Source: Flavobacterium beibuense F44-8 (lineage in GTDB: Bacteria; Bacteroidota; Bacteroidia; Flavobacteriales; Flavobacteriaceae). From it: a stretch of DNA of 50,658 nt. Under the pieces are notes generated by a model that made no database searches, was not told where the DNA came from, and saw only the letters and a list, made by a program, of their open reading frames with translations. Shown here piece after piece: positions 34,839 through 42,850 of the stretch. Positions within the stretch are counted from its first letter, which is position 1, and each line of letters begins with the position of its first letter. The stretch covers positions 1 through 50,658 of the forward strand of contig NZ_JRLV01000026.1 of NCBI RefSeq assembly GCF_000769915.1, written 5' to 3'. A program made the translations under genes and the position numbers.

Positions 34839-35093
34839 CTATTTATTCTTAGGGTTAAAATTTAAAGTTTTCAATATTTTCTTATCAAAATCTGACATAA
34901 CATAAAAGTCATCTGCTCGTATTGATAGCTTAAATTCCTTTTTAAAATCCCTAGCTAAAGCAGACGTATTAGTCTTTAATATTGCCTCAGGAAATTCTTT
35001 AAAAATATCTGCTAATGGAAAATATGTTTCTCCCTTAATAACTGTATAATCTAATCCTTTTTCGATTAGCTGTTCTTTAGTATAACTTTCCAT
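34839..35093 (-). CDS. Small protein coupled to the IS1595 transposase
   Basis: An 84-residue soluble protein (MESYTKEQLIEKGLDYTVIK..., ending TLNFNPKNK). Its ATG overlaps the transposase stop as TAATG, implying translational coupling. The helix-turn-rich sequence (SALARDFKKEFKLSIRADDFYVMSDFDKKILKTL) suggests a small DNA- or protein-binding adaptor, but no family is recognised. The terminator immediately after it places it inside the insertion element, so it is a passenger or accessory transposition protein. Confidence 0.7.
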   Translation of the reverse strand: MESYTKEQLIEKGLDYTVIKGETYFPLADIFKEFPEAILKTNTSALARDFKKEFKLSIRADDFYVMSDFDKKILKTLNFNPKNK

Positions 35094-36016
35094 TACTGTA
35101 TAAGTTCTTTATATTTAGTACGTACTCCAGAGTTTACTAATAACCAATTAAATTTATCTGAATCTGGTAAAAGTCTCATATTAAATCGGTAAACAAATTC
35201 ATCTACATATAATTGTAAATGTTTTTTAGAGACTTTATTATATATCCCTATAAGTCCCCTTTTTAGTATTCCCCAAAATCCCTCGATAGAGTTAGAATGT
35301 ATACCAGAATCAAATTTATTTACATATTCCTTCTTACCGTGATTAACTATTTTATGCCTGTACCTGTTACCTAGTCCATTATACCCTCTCCACTCATCAC
35401 TTATTAACTTAGCACCTTCCTTAACATAGTGCCTTATAAGTGGTTGTATAGATTGTTTCTGAGTATTATTAACTACTGCACATACTAACTTGCCTCCTCG
35501 TTGTAGCATTCCTAAGACAGGTACTTTATCTTTAAAACTCCTACCTTGAGACAAAGGTACTTTTTTATCATGATGTCTTTTTTTATTTTTTCCACCTACA
35601 AAAGTTTCATCTACCTCTACAACTCCATCAAGTTCACTATCATTCTCTATACCAAAACAAGCTCTTATTCTCTGGAGCATAAACCAAGCAGACTTCTGCG
35701 TAATATCTAAGTCTCTACCTAGTTGCATAGATGATATACCTTTCTTATGAGCTGTAACCAGCCATACAGCTAAAAACCATTTCTGTAAAGGCATTTTAGT
35801 ATTATCATACATTGTGCCTGTTTTAACATTAAAGTATTTCCCAGTGTTCTTACACTTATACTTATAGCCCTTACATTTATATACTGTAGACGTAGCATCA
35901 AAAGGGCTGATAGGATTATTACCCCATCTTATTAGTTCCAGATATTCCATACACTTATCCTCTGTAGAGAAAGTAGTAATTAAATCCAGAACCGATTTAA
36001 TATTAGTACTAAACAT
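35093..36016 (-). CDS. IS1595-family transposase
   Basis: A 307-residue DDE transposase. The N-terminal zinc-ribbon-like part has KCKGYKYKCKNTGKYFNVKTG. The helical region MPLQKWFLAVWLVTAHKKGI with ITQKSAWFMLQRIRACFG is typical of IS1595. The catalytic domain starts VVEVDETFVGGKNKKRHHDK (first D), then LISDEWRGYNGL (second D) and SNSIEGFWGILKRGLIGIY with N/E-G-F-W (third acidic position). All key residues are present, so it may be active. The ATG lies about 50 bases inside the right inverted repeat. Confidence 0.93.
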   Translation of the reverse strand: MFSTNIKSVLDLITTFSTEDKCMEYLELIRWGNNPISPFDATSTVYKCKGYKYKCKNTGKYFNVKTGTMYDNTKMPLQKWFLAVWLVTAHKKGISSMQLGRDLDITQKSAWFMLQRIRACFGIENDSELDGVVEVDETFVGGKNKKRHHDKKVPLSQGRSFKDKVPVLGMLQRGGKLVCAVVNNTQKQSIQPLIRHYVKEGAKLISDEWRGYNGLGNRYRHKIVNHGKKEYVNKFDSGIHSNSIEGFWGILKRGLIGIYNKVSKKHLQLYVDEFVYRFNMRLLPDSDKFNWLLVNSGVRTKYKELIQ

Positions 36017-36120
36017 ATCAAGATTAATTTGTATAAGTAAAGATACTAATATTATTTTAGTGTAACAATCTTCTAGTTAAAAATTTTTGCAAATACTTAG
36101 AAATTAAATTACTTTTGTTT

Positions 36121-36225
36121 AAAAGGTAGAAGCACCTGCGCGGACTGAGCCGTACCTCTAAGCGTGGCTCGCTGTATAAGAGTGTATCTATACAGCCTAC
36201 GAAGAATGGCAAGTGCCTACCTTTT
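36121..36225. ncRNA. Branched RNA-like element A
   Basis: AAAAGGTAG (36121-36129) pairs with CTACCTTTT (36217-36225). After an AA bulge, GCAC (36132-36135) continues the stem with GTGC (36213-36216). Inside are two hairpins, GAGCC/GGCTC (36147-36170) and CTGTATA/TATACAG (36172-36195), giving a multi-branch junction of about 105 bases. No ORF crosses it. It does not fold as a tRNA. Strand of transcription is unknown. Confidence 0.5.
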
Positions 36226-36266
36226 ACTATAAGACATTACGTACCATACATTTTTGCAACTGAGAA

Positions 36267-36350
36267 TTACCACCTTTATAAGTAGAGCAAATTTGAATGT
36301 AGTACGCCGATACTGGCGTGGCTATATCATTGCTCTACAGGTTGTGGTAA
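36267..36350. ncRNA. Branched RNA-like element B
   Basis: TTACCAC (36267-36273) pairs with GTGGTAA (36344-36350). Inside, GTAGAGCAA (36282-36290) pairs with TTGCTCTAC (36330-36338), and the innermost arm TAGTACGCC/GGCGTGGCTA (36300-36324) closes on a GATACT loop with one bulge. Two further small hairpins follow (AACC/GGTT at 36350-36360 and GCGTG/CACGC at 36361-36378). The first overlaps the outer stem's 3' arm, so alternative folds are possible. Confidence 0.5.
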
Positions 36351-36413
36351 ACCTTCGGTTGCGTGGTATACGTCACGCCTTTTACTTTATATGTAACCGT
36401 AAATTACCGCAAT

Positions 36414-36674
36414 ATGAATGATTATTTGGAATTACTGATAGTTATTATAGCAGCTTGTGCTGTTTTAAGTGGTTTAGATTATTTATTTCAGAAAATAAAA
36501 AAGCATCTAGTTGAAAAACGCCCCAATGTCTACACTTTATTAAGCGCTAGAGTAGATAGGTTAGGAAATCTTATAGGAAATACAGCTGTGTATATTATTG
36601 CAATAGGATTCTTTTTAGTAATTTTAGGAGTAATAGTGGTAGTGCTGTATCTATTATATAATTATCTATTCTAA
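36414..36674 (+). CDS. Small two-helix membrane protein
   Basis: An 86-residue protein starting MNDYLELLIVIIAACAVLSG. A GTG 17 codons earlier is open but lies inside element B's 3' hairpins, so the ATG is preferred. Helix 1 spans about residues 5-22, a charged loop follows (QKIKKHLVEKRPNVY), and helix 2 spans about 62-84 (VYIIAIGFFLVILGVIVVVL). No known family. It sits between branched structures A/B and C. Confidence 0.6.
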   Translation: MNDYLELLIVIIAACAVLSGLDYLFQKIKKHLVEKRPNVYTLLSARVDRLGNLIGNTAVYIIAIGFFLVILGVIVVVLYLLYNYLF

Positions 36675-36681
36675 CAAAGGT

Positions 36682-36815
36682 AAAAGAGAGGTTGATAAAT
36701 ATAACCCTAATATTGCGTTCATTCGATGCCTTCCTTAATTGAATGCTTTACAGAGGAAGTTCCCTGTAAAGACTCTACGTTCTACTAGGTTTCTATATGT
36801 AAGACCTCTCTTGTT
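36682..36815. ncRNA. Branched RNA-like element C
   Basis: AAGAGAGGT (36684-36692) pairs with ACCTCTCTT (36804-36812), extended outward by AAA/TTTT with a bulge. Inside: CATTC/GAATG (36720-36745); CTTTACAG/CTGTAAAG (36746-36771), capped by GGA-agt-TCC; and TACGT/ATGTA (36776-36801, one wobble). This makes a junction of about 130 bases with the same general plan as elements A and D. No ORF crosses it. The rest of the gap up to 36981 is AT-rich leader DNA. Confidence 0.5.
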
Positions 36816-36980
36816 TTATCTATTAAGTGTAAAGTGGTATATAGTTACCATAATTAATTTACAACAGTTAAAAATGTTAATTTTTCCACAAAATCAAAAT
36901 TTAACAAACTAAAATTCAGCTTTTTCCGATTAAACAATATAAACCAAATCTTACTATTAATTTTAATCAATTATTTTATC

Positions 36981-38783
36981 ATGAAACACACCTTCCAAAA
37001 GATTATTGTCTTAGTGACAATATTCGCTTTAACAGTAGTAAGTTGTCAAAATGATGACTTTAATACAAGTAAAAACTCCCAGAGCTCTGACTTTTCATTA
37101 AAGAATGGAAAACCCTTCAGAGAAGTGACCTTTGAGGAATTTCAAAACTTTCCAACGGCATATGAGGTTTTTTTAAATCTCAAAAAATCAAATGCTAATT
37201 CAATTCTAAAATCAACTGAAAAAGGATTTGATGGCGAAGATTTTACTTTTGATACCGATATTATAAGACTTTATGAATATAAAGATGGAATTACGGAATA
37301 TAAGACTTTTATTTTTCCTATAACCAGATCTCAACCCAGAACCTATTATGAAAATTTGGTTATTTGGGAAAATGCATATGGTGAAACAACATCTTGGATA
37401 TTTGAATATGATTTAGATGAGAATGATTTAACAAAACTTAGTAATGATCAAAAAGTCGATGATTTGCCTAAAAAGTTTAGAGTTAAGCTTTTAAATGATC
37501 CAGACGATACATATGCAATTTATATACACGATTATGGTATTTGGTTAAGATATGATGGAAGATGTTTTATTTATGATCGTAATGGTGAGATTCCAACTGA
37601 CTGCCCTGAAGAAGTGGCTAACTTGGCACTAACTTTATCAGATCCTAACAATGGAGGTAACGGTTCAGGAGGCTCAGGGGCACCTTATTTTAATTATATT
37701 TACATTCCACCTTCATTACCAGGAGGGAATAATGGAAGCTCTGGTCCGGTAGGAAGTTATTATCCTCCTGCAGGTGTTGGGGGTGGTCCTAGTGTGCCAA
37801 CCGTTGTGGCTCCTTTTGTTGACTTGATTGAAGGTATTATAAATAACAATTTTACAGAAGCAGAAAAACTTTATTTAAATAGTAAACCAAGCCTTAAAGA
37901 TGCAGTTAAAGATTATTTAGCAGAGGGAAATTTAATTAATGGACCTGAAACTATAGACTTAGCCTTAGAGATAGTTCAATTTGCTATGGATAATGGTACC
38001 GAAGATGCAATAAAACTTTTGGAGTACTTAAAAGATAATTCGCCTGTCAACGAGGAAGTATTAGATATAGCCCATTTATTACTTGATACTTTGGAAGATG
38101 AAGGAGAGGTTGACTTTAACTTTATTGTTATCAAGGATGATTCTTTTGCAAATAATCCCTGTCTAAATAATGTTTATGAAAATTTAGGAGGCGCACCAAC
38201 ATTTGATAATTATTTAAAAGCTTTTGATTCAGATTTTTCAACTGCTGATTTGATTCTGGCTGCCCAACCTAATTTGATGACAGATGATGGACCTGCATAT
38301 GCGATAACTACTGCACCTCTGAATAATAATATGATTACGATTATTTTTAATACAGATTATCTTAGTGACCCACCTTTAAGAGTCGCCGGAACTTTTATGC
38401 ATGAACTAATCCATGCTACTATATTCAGATGGATGTTAGAAGCGGCAGAAACGGGTGCTTTACAACCTGAGGAAGGCATGACTCAAGAAGAACTAATTAA
38501 TTATATAAACAACTTAAGAAATGATTTTCCTGGAATATATGATTATTATTATCAAAGGAGATTACCCGGTTGGCAGCATGAGCAGATGGCAGCCCATTTC
38601 ATGGATATAATCATTCAAGCAATGAAAGAGTATGATTCTTCTCAATCAGAAGAAGTATACGAAGCGATTGCATGGATTGGATTAAAAGGAACTATATCTT
38701 GGAATAATTTAACTCAAGAACAAAGAGATAATTATAATAACATAGAAAGTAATTATTTAGCAAACAATCCGTCATGTCAATAA
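36981..38783 (+). CDS. Lipoprotein with HExxH metallopeptidase-like domain
   Basis: A 600-residue protein. The lipoprotein signal MKHTFQKIIVLVTIFALTVVSC precedes QNDDF. Residues about 30-220 form an unrecognised domain (FDTDIIRLYEYKDGITEYKTF, WIFEYDLDENDL). A Gly/Pro/Ser-rich linker spans about 220-275, and an acidic helical region follows. At about 470-485, RVAGTFMHELIHATIFRWML holds an HExxH zinc-binding motif in a helix. A candidate third ligand could lie in GWQHEQMAAHFMDI about 60 residues on. I infer a surface-exposed or delivered metallopeptidase. Its stop overlaps the next lipoprotein gene (TAATG), and several small exported proteins follow. That layout is common for an effector followed by immunity-like proteins. 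Confidence 0.75.
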   Translation: MKHTFQKIIVLVTIFALTVVSCQNDDFNTSKNSQSSDFSLKNGKPFREVTFEEFQNFPTAYEVFLNLKKSNANSILKSTEKGFDGEDFTFDTDIIRLYEYKDGITEYKTFIFPITRSQPRTYYENLVIWENAYGETTSWIFEYDLDENDLTKLSNDQKVDDLPKKFRVKLLNDPDDTYAIYIHDYGIWLRYDGRCFIYDRNGEIPTDCPEEVANLALTLSDPNNGGNGSGGSGAPYFNYIYIPPSLPGGNNGSSGPVGSYYPPAGVGGGPSVPTVVAPFVDLIEGIINNNFTEAEKLYLNSKPSLKDAVKDYLAEGNLINGPETIDLALEIVQFAMDNGTEDAIKLLEYLKDNSPVNEEVLDIAHLLLDTLEDEGEVDFNFIVIKDDSFANNPCLNNVYENLGGAPTFDNYLKAFDSDFSTADLILAAQPNLMTDDGPAYAITTAPLNNNMITIIFNTDYLSDPPLRVAGTFMHELIHATIFRWMLEAAETGALQPEEGMTQEELINYINNLRNDFPGIYDYYYQRRLPGWQHEQMAAHFMDIIIQAMKEYDSSQSEEVYEAIAWIGLKGTISWNNLTQEQRDNYNNIESNYLANNPSCQ

Positions 38784-39271
38784 TGTTATCTAACACAAAA
38801 GCTATAGTATTATTTGTTTTTTTAATAGCATGTAATTCTAATCTTAACAGAGAAGTGGTGAGTGCATCAAAACCATCAGGTAAACAAAGGGACACTTTAT
38901 ATATCTATTTTGACTCAAAACAACCGAAGAATTTTAAAACAAGTGTCGGAGATAAAATTTACTTTACAATAACTCCTCAAATTGATGCGAGTCGTTTTGT
39001 TTATGATAATTCGGACAATAGTAAACAAGGTGTTAAGTATAAGAATTTTACAAATAAATTCATTAGTAAAGAAGAGCTTAATAAAAGATTCTTAGACTCA
39101 ATGGAATCTAAAGATGTAGAGCTTCAAAAAAGTACAGGTGAAAGAGGATATTTATTTAGTAATCCACCATACAGTTTTGATAAGTACTTTAAGAATATTT
39201 ACATATATGAGCCTTCAAATGAAAATGAAGGACAATTATATAAAGTTAGTTGGCAATATGCCGTTCAATAA
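38783..39271 (+). CDS. Small lipoprotein coupled to the HExxH protein
   Basis: The lipobox is FLIAC followed by NSNLNREV. The start is either the ATG at 38783, sharing TAATG with the previous stop, or an ATG three codons earlier at 38774; both leave the signal peptide intact. The mature part of about 145 residues is hydrophilic and beta-rich (DTLYIYFDSKQPKNFKTSVGDKIYFTI). No family recognised. Tight coupling to the upstream metallopeptidase-like gene suggests a partner or inhibitor. A strong terminator follows. Confidence 0.75.
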   Translation: MLSNTKAIVLFVFLIACNSNLNREVVSASKPSGKQRDTLYIYFDSKQPKNFKTSVGDKIYFTITPQIDASRFVYDNSDNSKQGVKYKNFTNKFISKEELNKRFLDSMESKDVELQKSTGERGYLFSNPPYSFDKYFKNIYIYEPSNENEGQLYKVSWQYAVQ

Positions 39272-39272
39272 C

Positions 39273-39301
39273 AAAAAGCCCAGTAGTTCTGGGCTTTTTT
39301 C
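39273..39301 (+). terminator. Terminator of the HExxH-lipoprotein operon
   Basis: AAAAAGCCCA and TGGGCTTTTT form a 10-bp stem with a 7-base loop, ending in a T run, right after the stop codon. Confidence 0.92.
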
Positions 39302-39400
39302 ATTCCTTCATCTTTATATTATATAAAGCCTAAAGCAAGTGGTTGAGCAACAAATATTAAATCAAATTAGCAATTATGAAAACAATAATGCAAATGAAAC

Positions 39401-39841
39401 ATGTCAGTAAAAAATAGTAGAATACTAATTGCTATACTAGTATTCATTTGTAGTAAAGCTTTAAGCCAAGAAGAGGTAGCGTATCTGTATTTTAAGAAAG
39501 ATTCCATTGGACAATGTGAAATTAGTATGTATCGAAATGGAGAGAAATCTTCAAATATTGATTATGTCTTTAAGAAAGATACAATTAATGATAGAGTAAT
39601 TTTTACCTTATGCAAAGAAAAATTTGTTTTTAATCATAAAAAAAATAATATCTCTATTATAGACAGAAAGGATATAGAAAAGATTAATTTTTTTAATATA
39701 AACAAACTTTTAGATAAAGTAGAAGCTGAGTGGCCTGAAACCAATAAATCTAACGCTTTTAAAAAAATTTATATAATAGAAAAAAGAGATAATGAACGAT
39801 ATTTAAAATACTTGGTGGAGTGGACTGACAAATATTATTAG
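39401..39841 (+). CDS. Small secreted protein, unknown
   Basis: A 146-residue protein. An N-terminal hydrophobic stretch (RILIAILVFICSKALSQ) is a signal peptide ending in a plausible cleavage site. The rest is charged with beta-type repeats (EVAYLYFKKDSIGQCEISMY, RVIFTLCKEKFVF). No family recognised. It lies in a run of small exported proteins downstream of the HExxH lipoprotein and resembles the 38783 product in overall layout (repeated -YLYF/YIYF-KDS), though I cannot show homology by eye. Confidence 0.65.
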   Translation: MSVKNSRILIAILVFICSKALSQEEVAYLYFKKDSIGQCEISMYRNGEKSSNIDYVFKKDTINDRVIFTLCKEKFVFNHKKNNISIIDRKDIEKINFFNINKLLDKVEAEWPETNKSNAFKKIYIIEKRDNERYLKYLVEWTDKYY

Positions 39842-39894
39842 TACTTACATAAGTAATCGATTAATTTTTGTTAAAGCTAATTAAATTAAAAATC

Positions 39895-40308
39895 ATGAAG
39901 TATAAATTTTGGAGTTTGTTCTGTATTCTAATAATGTCTTGTAAATCGCAAAATATTTCTGAGCAGGAATTAGCAAATAATCAAGAGGAAACCTTTATCC
40001 ATTTCTTTAAGATTCAATCATATTGTTCATGCCTTAAAAATAGTTATAGTAATAAAAATATTTTTTCTTTGATTGAACAGGAAGACCTTCTTGGCAGTTA
40101 TGATGCTTTAGCCGACCCGGAAATCTTAAAAAAAATCGATAGTTTAGGAAAAATTTTTTCTTTGAAAGTCAAACCTGAAGAGTATCCGGATTTTAAAGGT
40201 AAAAAGAGAATTACCCAATACTGCCTTTCTTTTTATACTAGCCAGGAATTGGATAAAATAGCTAAAGAAGAATTTAGGCTCCACGTTAAAAAACAAAAAT
40301 TCAAATGA
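39895..40308 (+). CDS. Small lipoprotein, possibly Tai4-like
   Basis: A 137-residue protein. The start at 39895 puts the lipoprotein signal MKYKFWSLFCILIMSC at the N-terminus; a longer reading from a TTG adds nine unlikely residues. The mature part has a YCSCL motif, ALADPEILKKIDSLGKIF, and QYCLSFYTSQELD. The paired cysteines and helical layout recall the Tai4 family of T6SS amidase immunity proteins, but the match is weak. It overlaps the next gene by 4 bases (ATGA). Confidence 0.65.
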   Translation: MKYKFWSLFCILIMSCKSQNISEQELANNQEETFIHFFKIQSYCSCLKNSYSNKNIFSLIEQEDLLGSYDALADPEILKKIDSLGKIFSLKVKPEEYPDFKGKKRITQYCLSFYTSQELDKIAKEEFRLHVKKQKFK

Positions 40309-40646
40309 AACATTTTCTTATTACTATTGCTCTAACATCAAGTTCAATACTTTTTGCACAACAGAAAGAATTATTCAGGTATGATTCTCTTGTAAACTGT
40401 GAAAAAATACATCAAGGAATTTATGACTTTAAACTATACATGTATGTAAACAATAGTTTATATATACGACCAGAAGGATTTAAAAAAGAAAACATATACA
40501 AATTAATCGTTGATGATAAACTCTATTATATTACAGATACGCTTAAAGAAATAATAGAGAAAGTTTTAAAAGATGAAAACTGTAAAAATGTTAAAATAGA
40601 ACCTGTAGATACTAAAGAAACTTTTATTAAAAAGAAAAAAAATTAA
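40305..40646 (+). CDS. Small secreted protein, unknown
   Basis: A 113-residue protein with a signal peptide (MKHFLITIALTSSSILFAQ) then QKELFRYDSLVNCEKIHQG. It is charged and ends in a Lys-rich tail (FIKKKKN). It overlaps the upstream lipoprotein gene by ATGA, so the two are co-translated. Family not recognised; the last gene of the small exported-protein run. Confidence 0.65.
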   Translation: MKHFLITIALTSSSILFAQQKELFRYDSLVNCEKIHQGIYDFKLYMYVNNSLYIRPEGFKKENIYKLIVDDKLYYITDTLKEIIEKVLKDENCKNVKIEPVDTKETFIKKKKN

Positions 40647-40662
40647 TACGTGAATTTTAGAG

Positions 40663-40694
40663 AGGTCGTCTAAATAGTAATTTTTAGGTGACCT
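40663..40694 (+). terminator. Hairpin after the small exported-protein genes
   Basis: AGGTC-gt-CTAAA and TTTAG-gt-GACCT form a symmetric two-part stem with an 8-base loop. The following T run is short (TTTATAT), so it is a weak terminator candidate. Confidence 0.5.
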
Positions 40695-40757
40695 TTATAT
40701 AATCCATCATATCAATAAAATATTATCAAGCCTCTATAGTGTAATTCAAAAAAAGTA

Positions 40758-41876
40758 ATGAATCAAAGAATAGAAAAAGAAATAAAACAGATAGAGATTC
40801 TTTTAGAATACCTTGAACTGATGTCGGCAATACTACCAAATTTTGATTATAGGAAGATGCTCTCCCATGCAGATACCACAAGGTTTTTTTTAAAAGAAGG
40901 CAGTAAACTCGAATTAAACCAGCAACTTCCCAAAATAAAAGAACTACTTGAAAAGCAGACGAAATCCCTGATGAAGGATTATCCGCCGAAAGTGTCTATA
41001 ATACAAATAGCCGATAAATTTCGCACACTGAAAAAAAGTGAAGATATCATCAATACTGGTGTAACCTTTGCTTTTCTGAACGAATTGATGGATTTAGCTA
41101 AGTTGAATTGGTATGCAGACACACCATACCATTACCGAATTGCTATAGGTCCTCTTAAAGGAGGTGGTGGCATCGAGGAAGAGTTTCTATTAAAGGATGC
41201 TTTTGTACTATTACAGAGAGCAGAAACCAATTACGAATTGTTAGAACAAGCATCAGTCCAGTTTAGAAATAGAGAGCACTTGGATATTCCTATCCACAGA
41301 TACATAACTGACATCAAATATGATGTCGCAAATTACAGCCGTCAATCTGTGTTAACGTTTTTTTCATTTATAGAATGTCTGGTAAATAGCATAGGTTTTG
41401 ATTACCTCTATCGCCATGAAAAAAGCTTGTCTGTAGATAAGGTTTTGAAATTAAAAGGACTAAAGAAAAATGGAGGCTATATGAATTTGAGAAACCGAAT
41501 TGAAGTCTTGCAAACCGTAATTCGAAGAGACGGAAAGATCGTACTTAACCTAACAGACAATCAGCAGCGCAAAGAGCCATTTCTTTCATTCTTCGATAGG
41601 TTTGAAGCGTTAAGAAATGCATCCGTACATTATTCGCCAATCAAGCACCGAATATGGCTTGGACCTAAAGATTGGATAAACCAGGCTCGTACATTTTGTG
41701 ATATTGCCTTACAGGTTGGTATTGAAATATGGAAAGCTTGTTACCCTGAATCCGACGGCCCACAATATATGGGCAAACTGGATAAATCAAAACAATTAAA
41801 CCTTGCTGATGAACGTTTGGTAGCAGCTACGGCATTGACAAATTTAATAAATCAGGATAAAAACAGTCAGGTCTAA
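40758..41876 (+). CDS. HEPN-motif protein of unknown function
   Basis: A 372-residue helical, soluble protein. Near residue 290, DRFEALRNASVHYSPIKHR contains R-x4-H (RNASVH), the signature of HEPN ribonuclease-like domains, on a predicted helix. The preceding helix has VLTFFSFIECLVNSIGFDYLY, which fits the four-helix HEPN bundle. The N-terminal 150 residues form an unrecognised helical region, followed by HYRIAIGPLKGGGGIEEEF. HEPN proteins act as RNA-cutting toxins or defence effectors, but no antitoxin gene adjoins. Role inferred only from the motif. Confidence 0.7.
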   Translation: MNQRIEKEIKQIEILLEYLELMSAILPNFDYRKMLSHADTTRFFLKEGSKLELNQQLPKIKELLEKQTKSLMKDYPPKVSIIQIADKFRTLKKSEDIINTGVTFAFLNELMDLAKLNWYADTPYHYRIAIGPLKGGGGIEEEFLLKDAFVLLQRAETNYELLEQASVQFRNREHLDIPIHRYITDIKYDVANYSRQSVLTFFSFIECLVNSIGFDYLYRHEKSLSVDKVLKLKGLKKNGGYMNLRNRIEVLQTVIRRDGKIVLNLTDNQQRKEPFLSFFDRFEALRNASVHYSPIKHRIWLGPKDWINQARTFCDIALQVGIEIWKACYPESDGPQYMGKLDKSKQLNLADERLVAATALTNLINQDKNSQV

Positions 41877-42121
41877 ATAGCAACTTAAAAGTGGATTTGC
41901 AAAAGGAATTAAGATATTGTCATTGGTTATTTTTTGACAATGCGACAGAGAAAAGATACTTGGGATTATAAAAGTAGTTCGGAACATATTGAAACAGGCA
42001 ACTGATAAAACAAACAACTAACAGGACAACCTACAGCATTAGAATTAAGCGCTTTAGATGATATTATGGATACCTCTAGTTCTCGATCTTAATTCGTTCT
42101 CTATAATTAAACAATAAACAC

Positions 42122-42652
42122 ATGGACTCCAAACAGATAAACTTTTTTATAGTACCGGAAGATTACCCTGCCATAAATGATTTTTTAAAAAGGCATAATT
42201 GCAAAATCTTTGTAAACAATTATATAGTTAACAATAAAAATCCCGTTTTTAAACTCCCTGAAACAGAAGAAGAAATTTTTCAAGTTTACATAAGTAATGA
42301 TGAATTCTTAAATGAAATATTTATCTACGACAGTGGTAAGTCAAAATACTATGATATAATCAAAAGTAACCTGATTGAATTTACAATTGGTGGATTTTAT
42401 CCTTACGATAAAACTTCATTACAAAGGGCAAGACTATATGTTAAGTTAGGATATTATGAAGATACCGATTATCTCAAAAAGAGGGAAGAATTTATAAATT
42501 GGAGTCATTCACTCCTTAAAGACTTCAATAAAGTATTCTTAAAAAAATTTAGAGAAGAAAAGTTAGTTTTCTATTCTGATAAAACTATAAATTTTATCGA
42601 ATCCAAGGAGATTATCTATTTAGAAAGCAATAGTCAATGGAAATTAAAATAA
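42122..42652 (+). CDS. Protein of unknown function
   Basis: A 176-residue cytoplasmic protein with no signal peptide (MDSKQINFFIVPEDYPAINDFL). It has mixed alpha/beta sequence with EEEIFQVYISNDEFL, IEFTIGGFYPYDKTSLQRARLYVKLGYY and a C-terminal INFIESKEIIYLESNSQWKLK. The layout resembles small immunity-type proteins of polymorphic toxin systems, but no toxin adjoins and no family is recognised. It is separated from the PRTRC block by a hairpin-rich gap. The 245-base gap upstream of it holds nothing I can name. Confidence 0.65.
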   Translation: MDSKQINFFIVPEDYPAINDFLKRHNCKIFVNNYIVNNKNPVFKLPETEEEIFQVYISNDEFLNEIFIYDSGKSKYYDIIKSNLIEFTIGGFYPYDKTSLQRARLYVKLGYYEDTDYLKKREEFINWSHSLLKDFNKVFLKKFREEKLVFYSDKTINFIESKEIIYLESNSQWKLK

Positions 42653-42788
42653 ATACAATTTAAAACCGTATTAAGAAAGGATATATCACCATATCCCGAA
42701 AATAAAGCCGTAACCTCTTTGGTAATATGTGATGGAAGTGACAAGGGAACACTATGACATGTTCCAATGTGGTTTCACCGCTTCCCCA

Positions 42789-42832
42789 GCGAAAAGGCAG
42801 TCCCGACCAGCGGGGAGGGTTTGTCTTTTCGC
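42789..42832. other. Long hairpin at the edge of the PRTRC block
   Basis: GCGAAAAGGCA (42789-42799) pairs with TGTCTTTTCGC (42822-42832), with one wobble, enclosing a GC-rich loop. It marks the boundary between AT-rich accessory DNA and the less AT-rich mobile-element core. It could be a terminator for the leftward operon or a replication/transfer signal. Confidence 0.4.
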
Positions 42833-42850
42833 CGCCCGCAGGGGGGGCTA

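Larger units (their letters stand above)
34771..36068 (-). mobile_element. IS1595-family insertion sequence with passenger gene
   Basis: A transposase gene and a coupled small ORF lie between short inverted terminal words: GTTTACACT at 34772-34780 and AGTGTAAC at 36059-36066. The ends are inferred from this weak repeat only; an 8-base target duplication was not found. Confidence 0.55.

Noticed and set aside
34771..36068. 8-base target duplication around the IS1595 element
   Set aside because: Flanking octamers outside the weak inverted words do not match, so no duplication is claimed.
36121..36225. Element A as a tRNA or tmRNA
   Set aside because: There is no T-loop TTC-A pattern, the closing stem has 13 pairs with a bulge, and arm sizes do not match any tRNA.
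36121..36815. Elements A-C as hammerhead ribozymes or a retron RNA
   Set aside because: No CTGATGA/GAAA core was found, and no reverse transcriptase gene lies nearby.
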